Shown here: positions 9,102 to 19,288 of the stretch, piece by piece | How the letters are laid out: the number at the start of each line of letters is the position of its first letter | Numbering within the stretch: position 1 is the first letter of the stretch | Source: Pratylenchus scribneri | Taxonomy: Eukaryota; Nematoda; Chromadorea; Rhabditida; Pratylenchidae | Assembly (NCBI GenBank): GCA_030063045.1 | Contig: JAQSEB010000140.1 | Coordinates: 124,001-188,000, forward strand | Reading direction: 5' to 3' | Length of the DNA stretch: 64,000 nt | Translations under genes and position numbers: made by a program | Notes under the pieces: model-generated | Told to the model about the DNA's origin: nothing | Database searches by the model: none | Seen by the model: only the letters and a program-made list of their open reading frames with translations

Positions 9102-10492
9102 CGCGTCCCCATTGATCCTAAGTGTCCATTGGCCTGCGATTCCACATCCCGAAGCATGAAGAAGACGAAGAGCAAAATTGTGCAGAAGATAACCATTTGT
9201 CTCAGCCAATTTCCAGTTCGTCCTCTCAACCGCTCGAATTATGATTTCATCCTAAAAAAAAATAAAATAAAATTAATTATGGATTATCATTTAGTTTTGT
9301 GTTTCACTTCCGAAAGAGTTCTGTTTCGTTCCGGGAAGATATGTGTTTTGTTCCGGTTAGATTTGTGTTTTGTTCCGGTTAGATTTGTGTTTTGTTCCGG
9401 TTAGATTGTGTTTCATTCCGGAAAGATTTGTGTTTTGTTCCGCCTGTTTCATTCCGTATATAATTTGTCATGATTTGGTCAACAATTAAAGGGTATTAAA
9501 CGGTTTAAACCCATTTTGGTTAATGGTTCAAAATTAAGTTAGAATTGGTTAAACCAAAGTCAAAATATAATCAAATTATGTTCCTTGACCAGATTTTTTG
9601 ATTGGATATAAGATTTGTGGGTCCTGGATAAACCATTGAACCATTTTTGGCCATTTTTAAAACCAAACCTGATGAGCAAAATGATCGGCTTTCCGCTTTT
9701 CTTGGACCACTTCCATCCGCAATCTTTGCTGTTCAATTCGCCTCTCATATGGCAGCTGATCCATCAAATATTCCCATTTGAATCCGTGCAAATATTTCAT
9801 TGTCCAAATGCAATCGTAGGCGGCACTTCGCCTCTTCCCACTGGCCGCACCAACCAATTGACCATTTAGTCGATGGGCTACTTCCTGGAATTTTTTTGGA
9901 TTTTCATTTATTATAAATTCATTTCATTAAAACAAATTTGTCTTCAATTTTGTTTAATTTAGGTCAAATTTGGTTTAAAAACTTTTTCTGGTAATATTGG
10001 ATGGTATAGAAATTCTTTCATTGGAGAATGAATCATATTTTGTCAATTTTTATAAGTCAAAAAATGCCAACATTTAACCATGAAAAGGTTGGTTATAATT
10101 GTAAATGTTATAATTTCTTATCAAGATCCTCAAATTACATTGGAAAATAGTCTTAAAAAATAAAAGACCTTGAGTTTTAAGACCTTGAATTTATTAGACC
10201 TTGATTTTATAGGTCATTTTCATATAAATGTTTTAAAATTAAATTCATTTTTAATTTAACATTTAATATATAAAATCTTGGCAATTCCCTTGCTCTTGAA
10301 TTCAATCCATCCTTCAGTGTATCGTTTTCGACGTTTAGGTTCACGTTTTTCGGCTGCAAATTTATAAATTCCTTTAAAAATAAGTTTTTGGCTGATAAAC
10401 CTTGCAAATAAACTCTGCCCAATTCGCCGAATTTTGCCATAATTTCACGCAACTTTTTCACGGTGACCATTGAATAAATCTTCGGACCAATT
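9102..10492 (-). pseudogene. ABT1: ABT1/ESF2-like gene remnant (probable pseudogene)
   Basis: ABT1/Esf2 proteins are nucleolar RRM proteins acting in 18S rRNA processing. Minus-strand exons: 10,401-10,492; 10,277-10,353; 9,669-9,884; and possibly 9,102-9,251. The first two join across a 47-base intron to give KLREIMAKFGELGRVYLQ, then a basic run and YTEGWIEFKSKGIAK, the family's RRM hallmark. The third reads VAHRLNGQ, then WTMKYLHGFKWEYL and EQQRLRMEVVQEKRKADH, matching the ABT1 C-terminal part. The third ends in phase with the fourth, which stays open for 50 codons but which I cannot match to the family. Defects: after the second exon (exactly at the homologous, in-phase boundary) the bases are AT, not the donor GT, and no N-terminal exon or start codon is seen upstream. 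A non-canonical AT donor cannot be excluded. Confidence 0.72.
9301..9468. repeat. 22-bp minisatellite
   Basis: About seven units of 22 bp related to GTTTTGTTCCGGTTAGATTTGT lie in tandem. Two central copies are identical, and flanking ones carry GTTTCATTCCGGAAAG-type variants. It lies in the interval between exons 3 and 4 of the ABT1-like remnant (9,252-9,668). Confidence 0.88.
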
Positions 10493-10919
10493 CTAAATTT
10501 GTAAATGTAAATAAAATAATATTAAAAATATGAGGTTATCTGACTCGAGGTTGGGTTAATTTTATGCAATTAAAAAAAAACTAATCAAGAATTGAACCAA
10601 ATTCGATGATTATGTTATCAGATCAAAAGAGTAGACTTTTGGCTATGCAATTTAAAATTAAGTTTATTTAAATTGGTTCAGAAATTGGGAAATTATGTCC
10701 AAAAACCACTGAAAATATAGCTAAATCCATAGTAAAGGTCATTTTAAATGGTTTTATGGTCATAATTTCCATCAATTCAGAACCAACAGAAATAAAATTA
10801 ATGCCATTGGATAGCTAAAAGTCAGCTCTTCAATTTGATACTAAAATCATCAAATTTGGTTCAGTCCTTAATGAGTTATTCCAAACGGCGTCAAGTTGAG
10901 TCATATCTATAAAAATGTT

Positions 10920-12486
10920 GCTTACATTTCGCTGCGCATCATCCACCGGGGTTGGATCATCGGCTGGGCTTGGGCCAACACATCCTACTGCAATCCACTG
11001 TCCGTCTCATATTGTATCGCAAATCGGTCAAGACATTTGGGGTTTTGAAGCCATGACAAAAGATAGCACTTTAAATATATGTGGAATAATATGGTGATTA
11101 GGGCCAGGATTTTTAGATTTCTAGGCTTCGTAAAGACTCGAGAATAGGCTCATTTGACTCTGTATGGTCGATTTAGTCTATGAAATTTCAATTTCTAATC
11201 GTTATTAGGTTTAGGCAAATAAACCAAAACCGGTTTGGGATTAAACTTCTAAAAATCGACTTCCGCTTCTAGGGCAACCTACTGACTTGATATTAGAGGC
11301 TCATTCGATTCAGTATGGCAGATTTAGTCGATGAAATTTGCATTTTAAACCGGTTTTAGCTTGTTTTGAAAAGCTGAACCGTTGTTTAAACCCAAACCGG
11401 TTTTGATTGTTAACTTTTGCCTGAGCCTTATTTCGGGTTTAAAATTACAATTTCGTAGATTAATAAACCCAAGCGAGTCGAATGAGCCTATTGTCAAGTC
11501 AGTGGGTTGATCAAAGGTCGAGACTCTAAAATTTGCTAGCCCATCTACTTAAATAATTCCCAGAATTGCCCTATATAAGTATCAAATTTGGCGAGAAAAG
11601 TAATATTTTTGAGCATTTATTTCATATTTTTGACATAATTTTTTTGACCAATTTTACCCATTTTGGCACTTTTTTAGGGGAAAATTTCATTCGAAAAATG
11701 CAATAAAATAAAATGTAAAAAATTAACAATTTAGAGGTTCTCGAAACCTATTTATGGTAAATTTCCAAAAAACCTAAATAAGCACAAATGCAATTTTACA
11801 CCCTAAAATCCGATTCTTACTAACAAATTAAATAGGAAAAAATTTCACAAACCAAATTAACATAAGGCCGTTTCTCTGGAGATTTCCAATTGGTTTCGGG
11901 TTCGGGCGGTTTCACATTGCGCAGTGCCAAAAATGGATACGAAATGGATGTGTGATTTTTGTCCAGGCGATGGTCATCACAAATTGCCAGGGCAGCATTT
12001 GCGGCTTCTTGTTTTGATATTCCAAAAAGCAATAACCCTAAAATGTTTTTTTAAGTAATTTTGAGATTTTAGTTATCTAATTTGCCAAAGAGGCTAAAAT
12101 AATTATAATGGTTTAAAGGTTTTTCCTAGATATTCAACCAAATATATCATATTTGATAGAGCTGGTCAAAACTCATTAAATGGTATATAATTTGGTTATG
12201 GTTTGCACAAATATGAGGTTTATGGATCTAGGATAAACCCTGAACCATTAAAAATCTATTTGACATTTTTATTAATACTTTTTTTTCGACCAAATAAATA
12301 TTTTTGCTAAACAAAATAAACCTTTGTTTTTCCCTCCTCATCCAGCGGATAATGGTCAATATATTTGTAAACATTTTGAATGGAAAAATGTCCGGCCAAA
12401 ACATTCATTCTTCAGCATTGGAAGTCCTTCGGCCCCAATAATTGGGATGTTGTAAACCATAATGCACCGATCTTCATATTGATTCA
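10920..12486 (-). pseudogene. EIF3B: eIF3b N-terminal gene fragment with frameshifts
   Basis: eIF3b is the RRM/WD-repeat scaffold of translation initiation factor 3. Minus-strand exon A (12,322-12,486) gives IMVYNIPIIGAEGLPMLKN, then, one base out of frame, SIQNVYKYIDHYPLDEEGKTK. Exon B (11,853-12,037) gives GYCFLEYQ, then, one base out of frame, AICDDHRLDKNHT and WKSPEKRPYVNL. Exon C (10,989-11,068) gives SWLQNPKCLDRFAIQYETD. These match the eIF3b RRM (RNP1-like GYCFLEY, LDKNHT) and the segment after it. Exon A has one extra base and exon B lacks one base in an A run (185 nt where a multiple of three is needed). Coding-like sequence continues to about 10,920, but later WD-repeat exons are not seen; the next exons on this strand belong to ABT1. 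Consensus errors in homopolymers are an alternative for exon B. Confidence 0.75.
11130..11515. repeat. Foldback or MITE-like inverted repeat
   Basis: An arm at about 11,272-11,312 (ACTGACTTGATATTAGAGG, then CTCATTCGATTC) is matched in inverted orientation at about 11,470-11,512, which reads as TCAACCCACTGACTTGAC plus CTCATTCGACTC on the minus strand. A third, direct, related arm lies near 11,143-11,200 (GAATAGGCTCATTTGACTC). The loop holds three AAACCGGTTT-type palindromes. No coding capacity is seen. It occupies the interval between exons B and C of the eIF3b fragment. Confidence 0.6.
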
Positions 12487-12932
12487 CTACAAAAAATTTA
12501 AAAAGATATTTCAAATATGATAGTAAAAAACTAATATAAGCAATAAGCATAATTAAAAAAGTAAAAAACAAAAATTTATTAAGCGGGCAAAAAATGTGTA
12601 TAAATGTTATAAAAAACAAAATATGTCCACCAACTTCATTGGTTAAATATTTGCATCATTGAATGAGTGTTGAATTGCTGAAAAATAATTGAATTAATTT
12701 GCAAAGATTTTTTCTTACTTGATAAATGAAAAACAATTTAGGCGGTGTTATAATTTGGAAAAAAAGGCCCACTGAAAATTAATTTAGTTTTACAATAATT
12801 AGAAAAATACACAACCTTCAAGTGTAAATGATCGAAGAATTAGTTGAGCAAAATTAATAAAGCGGATCATTTTTGGCAAAACTTAATTATATTGAATAAT
12901 TTAAATTCAAATATAAAAATTTACAAACCATT

Positions 12933-13480
12933 TTACATGTTAATGACGATGGTTTTTTGGCAGCCTCCACTGCCGTGACCACCGCCCCCGCGTCCACCGC
13001 CGCCCCATCCACCTCCTCCTGGCCCTCCACCGCGACCGCCCCCACGTCCACCGCGACCGCCCCCACGTCCACCGCCTTTGCCTCCACCTCTTCCCCATTT
13101 TCTTCCATTTCCTTTTCTCTTAAGATGTTTTAATTTTTAATAAATTGCAAATTTAAAACCTCCTTCCTTTGTTTGTGGCCATCCTTCCCTCCTCCTCCAC
13201 CATTGTTGCCACCATTTGCTGCTCCTCCTCCAGCATTGTCGTTGCCTCCATTCACTCCTTCTCCACCAGTTTGTTGGCCTCCACCATTTTGCGATTGTTC
13301 AATTCCACCAAATTGTTGGCCATCACCATTTTGCTGCTCAATTCCACCAATTCCGTTCACAAATTGTTGGCCTCCACCGTTTTGCTGCTCTTCATTTCCT
13401 CCAGTTCCGTTCATTTTTCGCTTTGGAATTTTTCCAAATGTATTATTTAAATGTAATGTTATTTTGTCTAAAATATCCAT
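12933..13480 (-). CDS. Small Gly/Asn/Gln-rich protein with RGG-type tail
   Basis: Two exons, 13,160-13,480 and 12,933-13,118, are separated by a 41-base intron with GT and AG ends and matching phase. Together they encode about 168 residues. The start ATG (13,478-13,480) follows AAATTTAG closely, a plausible acceptor or spliced-leader site; the frame is open nine codons further upstream but has only a GTG there. After a short amphipathic start (MDILDKITLHLNN) and a basic KIPKRK, the protein is low-complexity (NGGGQQ repeats). The second exon reads GRGGGKGGGRGGGRGG and ends with CQKTIVINM. RGG/GAR tails commonly bind RNA. I recognise no family, see no signal peptide, and a misread low-complexity region is possible. 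Confidence 0.5.
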
Positions 13481-14516
13481 AAATCTAAATTTTATATTTT
13501 TTGGCACAACTTAATCGATTATTCCTATTTTTCAGCGAAATTTATTAGAACCAAAATCTCGATGCTTTTCTCTATGCTAGCTTTTTTATTACTAAGTAAT
13601 AAACACATTATGCCAGAAATATATTTTTTTTTTTAATTTTTTAAACCGGTTTAAGCTTATATCTCGAAACCGGTTTAAGCTAACGCTCCAACCAATATAC
13701 CATTCGATCCGTCTTGTCGAGCTCTACAACTTTGCTCTTTACCGCGCAGCTCTATCTCAACTCGCAAAAAAGTTAGAAACCTATTTCATACTCGCGCACC
13801 TAAAATAGGAAATTTCCCGGATTTTTTTCGGTACTTAGACTTCGAGATAGACCCCCCAACCTATATATCATTTTATAGCTAATACTCTAACTTAGGAGCG
13901 GTTTTAAGTTTCAAATTGATTGAGGTCCAGGGAAAAAAGTTTTACCAGGACAAACCGGTTTTTAAACCGGTTTCGGCCCAAACCCAAACCCCAATCAAAA
14001 AAAGCGTATTTTTTCTGGATGCGCACTGAAAAGTTGCCCCTAGGATGTGCAAGTCCCAAAAACCAAAAAACCCTTTAAAAAAAGTTCCAAGTTTTTAAAT
14101 GAAAAAGTCAAAACGGATTATATATATATAAATTAACTTATTTTTAATTATATTTTTCTTTTTAATAAATTTTTTTGGTCCAATATACGTCGAATGAATT
14201 TTTCTCTTATAAAATTTTTTAAAAAAAATATAAAGAAATTATACAAAGAATTTTTTATGGGATTTATTTTTTTAAATTAACAAAAAACGGTAATATTTCA
14301 ATTTCAATTAAATAATAAGAATTCAATTATTAATGCAATTAAAATCTTATTACTTTAAAATTAAAATAATTAAATTCCATTTTTAATTAAAGAACTAAAA
14401 AAGTGAAAAATAAAATTAATATTTTCTTTTTGACCGGTGAAAAACCCATTATTTTGAAGATTTTCATCGAATAAATTTATTCATACTAATAAAAATAATT
14501 TTCAAATTATTTTTAG
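13481..14516. other. Region upstream of filamin; no filamin exons seen
   Basis: Apart from the 490-bp interspersed repeat listed separately, this is AT-rich sequence. I searched it for coding islands of a calponin-homology actin-binding domain or earlier filamin repeats and saw none. Bases 14,131-14,516 are extremely AT-rich and end with the acceptor of the first visible filamin exon. Confidence 0.6.
13641..14128 (+). repeat. 490-bp interspersed repeat, copy 1
   Basis: This segment aligns in inverted orientation with 61,257-61,750. Shared blocks include the TAAACCGGTTTAAGCTTATA edge, the 34-base block around CGAGCTCTACAACTTTGCTC, CAAACCGGTTTTTAAACCGG, CAACTTTTC/GTTGCCCCTAG and GTGCAAGTCCCAAAA, ending at a TATATATATA run. 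The middle (about 13,800-13,870) is diverged. Several AAACCGGTTT palindromes lie inside. There are no terminal direct repeats or open frames, so it is probably a non-autonomous transposable element, with a possible TA-rich target. Confidence 0.8.
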
Positions 14517-17500
14517 GTCAAAAATTCCCTTGGCGAAGATTCGTTCACATTTTTGCCTACCAAATTGGGCATCCACAAATTGTCTCTGAAATTGGCCGGT
14601 TTCTCCATTCCTGGCTCTCCATTTTCGTTGGTGGTCGAAGAACAAAGGGCTCCAACCGTTTATGGGGCTGCTTTGGATTATGCCGTGGAAAGCGGCCAGC
14701 AGGCATCGATGATTTTTGATGCTAACAAACAGCCTGGAGGATTGAAGGTAAATTTTTATTGCGTTTTTTATATTTTTTTTTTTTTGAAAAAATTTTATCC
14801 AATTTTTAAAGGTTGAAGTACGAAATGAAAATGGCGAACGAATTCGGCATAATACAAATCGAAGACCGGACGAGACAACAGAAATCACATTCAGGCCCCA
14901 GGATGTTGGCCATCATCAAGTCCATGTGGAATTCAACAATCGGCCAGTTCACGGTAAAGAGGAAAAATTTTTAATTTTAGTCAAAGTCGAATTAAATTCA
15001 TAATGACCAAAAATTTAGCAAGATTATAACAATTTTTTGATGGAGTTAATTTATATGATAGCATTAAATTGCGAAGGAAAGTGAGAGGATTCATATTAAT
15101 GCTGTTATTTTTATTCTTTTATAAAGTAAATTTTTCGTTTAAATTAAATATTTTTAAATATTTTTAAATTTTTAATAAATTTATTTTGTCTTGTTTATTG
15201 GAGAATAATACTTATTTGTTGAAAAAATGGCATAAAATTATAATTAAAAATATGGATTTATTTTTAATTAAAAAATGTGCATTTTAAGATTCTCCATTCT
15301 CGGTTGCCGTTGTTGATCCCAGCAAAGTGATTTTGGATGATCGAAATTTTGGGCCCGATGGAATGCTACAACTACAAATTGATCAAAAAAATTTGATTGA
15401 CATTGATGCGACAGCAGCAGGGCCAGGTAGCATTTTTATCAATTTAATTTTTAAATACATTTTCGAATTTTCCTATTTTGAAAAATTTTAAATTTTTTTA
15501 ACCATTTTAATCTTATTAAATTTGATCGTTTCTTGGCATTTAATTATTAATTTTAATCAAAAATGCAATTATTTAAATTTCTTTGCTAAATAATTTTTTA
15601 TGAGTTTGTAAAATTGTGGAATACTTTTAAAAAATTTTATTATTTTCCATTTTTTCCTGCATTTTCTTTTAAAAATAATCATTTATTTGTATTCCATAAT
15701 TTTTAGCAAAATTGCGTGCTGAAGTGCGTGATTCCGATGGTGAATTGTTGGCTGGCGATCGACAACCCCAAATTCATTCATTGGGCTATGGCAAATTCCA
15801 ATTACATTTTATGCCAAAACGCAGTGGAAAATACAAAATTTATTTGTATTGTTCGGGTTAGTTAAATTAAATATAAATAATTTAATTTATTAAATTGAAT
15901 TAATAATAATTAATAAATAATAAAATAATTTTTACCATCTTATAATTTGAATTTTCTATTTTGTTGATTATAATTATAAAGGATAATTTAAATATTCTAA
16001 AAATTTAAAAAATTTTAATTTGAAAATGTGAACCATAAAATATTTGAATATTAAATTTTATAAAATTACTGCGCAAAAAAATTATTAAAAAATGTACACA
16101 AAATTTTTTACACAAAAAAATAATTATTTAAAAATAAATTTAAGGATTTAAAATTTATTAATTTTCTTAATATATTTTTAAAAATTAATATTTTTAATTC
16201 CATAAATAAATATATTCCTTTATTTTAGAATTAGTTGTGCCAAGCGCCTACCCAATATTGGCCATTGCAACGGAATCTGGCAAAGGTGAAATTGTTGCCG
16301 GAAATGGATATGGAGGAAAAAGAAGAGTGGTTGAGGAGGAATTGGAGGAAGTCAAACAAAATGGAGAGCGACATATTTTTGAACATTTGGACATTGGAAA
16401 GGTGGATTGTCTATCTAAATGAAATTTTATTTAATTAATATTTAAAAATTATTTATTATATAATTGAAAAATTTTAATCAGAATATTTTATTTAATTGAT
16501 TAAAATAAATTTTATAAGTCGACACAATTTTATTAAATTTAACGAATTTAATTTTAATCAAAAAACAATGTTTTTTTGCAACCCATAAATATTTTGTTGT
16601 TTAATTTAAATAAATTTATTAAAAATTACATCGTACAAAGCAAGAACGACAAATGCCCCATCCAAAATTAAAATTTAAAAAAATAAAAATTAAAAAATAA
16701 ATTAAAATTCCTCAAAAGGTAATCCTTCGCGGTGATGGCCTGCATTCAGCTCGAATCCGTGAGCCAGCCGAATTCATTGTTGATGCCAGCGAAATGCGCA
16801 AAGGAAGCATTGGGAAATGCACTGGAACATTGCTAGGTGAAAAGGCGGATGTACCCGTGAAAATTAGTGCATTGAGGAATCAAGTTTACAAAGTACGCAT
16901 TTTAATTATTTTGAATTCATATTTGATAAAAAATTATTTTGATAAAATGAAATAAATTTAGACATAAAAATTTCTAGAAATAATAAAAAAATAAACACAT
17001 AAACAATTTGGCTCAGAATAAAATTATATTTTTATGCTTAATTTCATATTAATAAAATAAAAATCCACCTGCTGGCACAATCAAAATTTTCAATTTAAAA
17101 AAAATTAAATAACCAAAAATCTAAAATTTAATGAGATCAAAATATTTAATTATTATTTATTAAGGGCACTTACACTCCATTGGTCGGTGGAACATATCAA
17201 TTATCCGTTCAGATTGATGGGCAACATGTGCCCGGGTCGCCGAGCACCGTAATATTTTAAATATTTATTTAAAAATTTTTCTAGAACAATATTTAATAAT
17301 TTGGAAATTTAGGGTTCTAAAAAGATAAATAAAATTATTTAATATTTAAAATTAATTTGCAGGTCCACGTGGAAAGCCATTCTCATCCGGCAGAATTGAT
17401 TGAAGTGGACAATCGGCCCCTGAAAATGGGCATAATTGGAGAGGATTTGCGCACTCAAATTGATGCAAGAAGGGCTGGACCAGGACAAATTTCCGCACAA

Positions 17501-19242
17501 TGCGCTGGGCCAACTCAAATGGAATATTGCGAATTGTTGGACAATCGAGATGGAACGGTAAAGAGAAATTATCAAATATTAGGATGATTCTGAAAATTTT
17601 CAGAGATAAATTTTATTTAAGTCACTTTTTATTATTGTAAAAAAATTTTTAATATAAATAAATTACCAATTTTAATTTAAAGAATAATAATTTTTAATTT
17701 AATATAATTTAAATTTAATTTGGTCGAAATATGTTTATTTAATATTTTTTCAGTACATGCTCCGTGTTCAACCAAAGGAATTGGGCAAACATGTTTTGTC
17801 AGTCAAATACGAGAATGAGCATGTCCGCTCCAGTCCATTCACATTCAATGTTAATCATCCACCGGATGCTTCAAAAGGTTTTATGGCAAAAAATCTATAA
17901 ATATTTTGAAAAATTACTTTAATTTCAGTCCGTGTCTATGGTCCAGGGATTGAACATGGAATTTTGCACAGTTTCAAGTCGAATTTTGTGGTGGAAACAA
18001 AAGGGGCTGGCGCTGGCCAATTGACTGTCCGAGTCAGAGGACCGAAAGGTGCATTCAATGTGGAAATGCAAAGGGACAGGGAACAGGAGAGGACAATTCA
18101 TTGCAAGTGCGTCTGTCTCATTTAAATAAATTATTTATTTTTTATTTTTATATTCATTTGAAGAACTCCATATCTTTGCTTTTTTATTTTCAAATTTATA
18201 ATACTTTTTAATTACAATAAAATTATAATATTTTATGAGTTAGAAAAAATAAGCAAAAATTAAATAAATTTGAATAATTTATTAAAGAAGAGAAAAAACA
18301 AAATTTAAATAATAGTATAATTGATAAACGAATTTTAAAAATAATTAATTTTCTATTTTCCAAAAAATTTATTTTATTTTTAAATTTTAAAATTAATAAT
18401 TTTCGATCGCTTTTACACCTCCGCAAATATCAAAGGAATTTTTCAAAAATATTATTTAAAAACCAAAATATAAATTTTTCTTATGGGTTGTAAAAATTTA
18501 TTAATTGCTTATAAATAATTATTATAAAAAACTAAAAAAAATTTTTAATTGAAGATATGAACCGCGAGAACCGGGCGATTATCAAGTTGAAGTGAAATGG
18601 CATGGACAGCATGTGCCAGGTAAATATTACAAAAATTTTATTAATTAAAAAATTTAATTTACTGTGAAAAATGGAAATTTTATACCATAAAAATATTCTT
18701 AATTTTAATATTGCTAAAAAGTAATTAAAATTGATTTATTCACAATTTTTAGGATCCCCATTTTTTGTGTTGATCGTTGATACAGAACAGGAATTGCAAC
18801 GTTTCCTTGCGGTAAAAATAATTTTTTTAATTTCAAAATAAATTCTAATTTTTTAAGGGAGGCGCCCCTTCTCCCACTCCAGCTTCGCCTTTCATTCCAC
18901 CGGGCTTTATGCCGCCTCCACATCCACATCAGCCAATGCCAATTATGGGTGCCCCAATTCCACCTGTAAATAAATAAATTTAATAAATAAAAATATTTTT
19001 TATTTTATTCCCTTTTCCAGCCCCATTTCCAACAACCACAAAAGGGCATTGCCGGTGGTGGTGGCCGCCTCACTCCAGGCTCCAGCATCAGTGGTGGCCT
19101 TCAAATGATGCCACAAATGCAAATTCACCCTCATCAAATAGCTCCACATCCGCATGGCCCCATGCCTGTTGGGTCACATCATCAAATGCAAATTGTGCAT
19201 CCTCCGCCCAGGGCCATCTACAGTGGAAAACATCATTATTGA
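14517..19242 (+). CDS. fln: Filamin, 5'-incomplete (C-terminal 680 residues)
   Basis: Filamins crosslink actin and scaffold membrane receptors through Ig-like repeats. Exons: 14517-14747, 14812-14953, 15289-15426, 15707-15856, 16229-16401, 16719-16892, 17165-17248, 17363-17557, 17754-17877, 17929-18106, 18555-18619, 18753-18811, 18858-18965, 19021-19242. All joins keep frame. Visible: second half of one repeat (1-42, IPGSPFSLVV), a repeat (43-134), a third (135-236), an atypical fourth with an acidic insert EEELEEVKQNG (237-368, ends HVPGSPST), a fifth (369-465, VRSSPFTFNV), a sixth (466-563, VRVYGPGIEHG ... HVPGSPFFVLIVD), then a Pro/His/Gln/Met-rich tail (572-680) ending SGKHHY and TGA. The first exon starts at an acceptor in the middle of a repeat, so the N-terminal CH domains and earlier repeats are absent from the window. 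It is either truncated or used as a short form. The donor after exon 5 (GTGGAT) is weak. Which paralogue this is cannot be settled here. Confidence 0.92.
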
Positions 19243-19282
19243 AAGGAAATGAGAAGAAATAATATGAAGTATTTTCGATCTT

Positions 19283-19288
19283 AATAAA
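19283..19288 (+). promoter_or_regulatory. Polyadenylation signal of filamin
   Basis: AATAAA lies 41 bases after the filamin stop codon, in a typical nematode short 3' UTR position. Confidence 0.7.

Noticed and set aside
9023..9229. Minus-strand frame with a hydrophobic, signal-like stretch
   Set aside because: It overlaps exon 4 of the ABT1-like remnant in another frame. The phase-compatible 50-codon frame bounded by AG and GT is the better reading, though neither is matched to a family.
12887..13108. Minus-strand frame rich in Val, Glu and Ala
   Set aside because: The Gly/Arg-rich frame of the same bases joins properly to the upstream exon across a GT-AG intron. The Val/Glu/Ala frame is its shadow.
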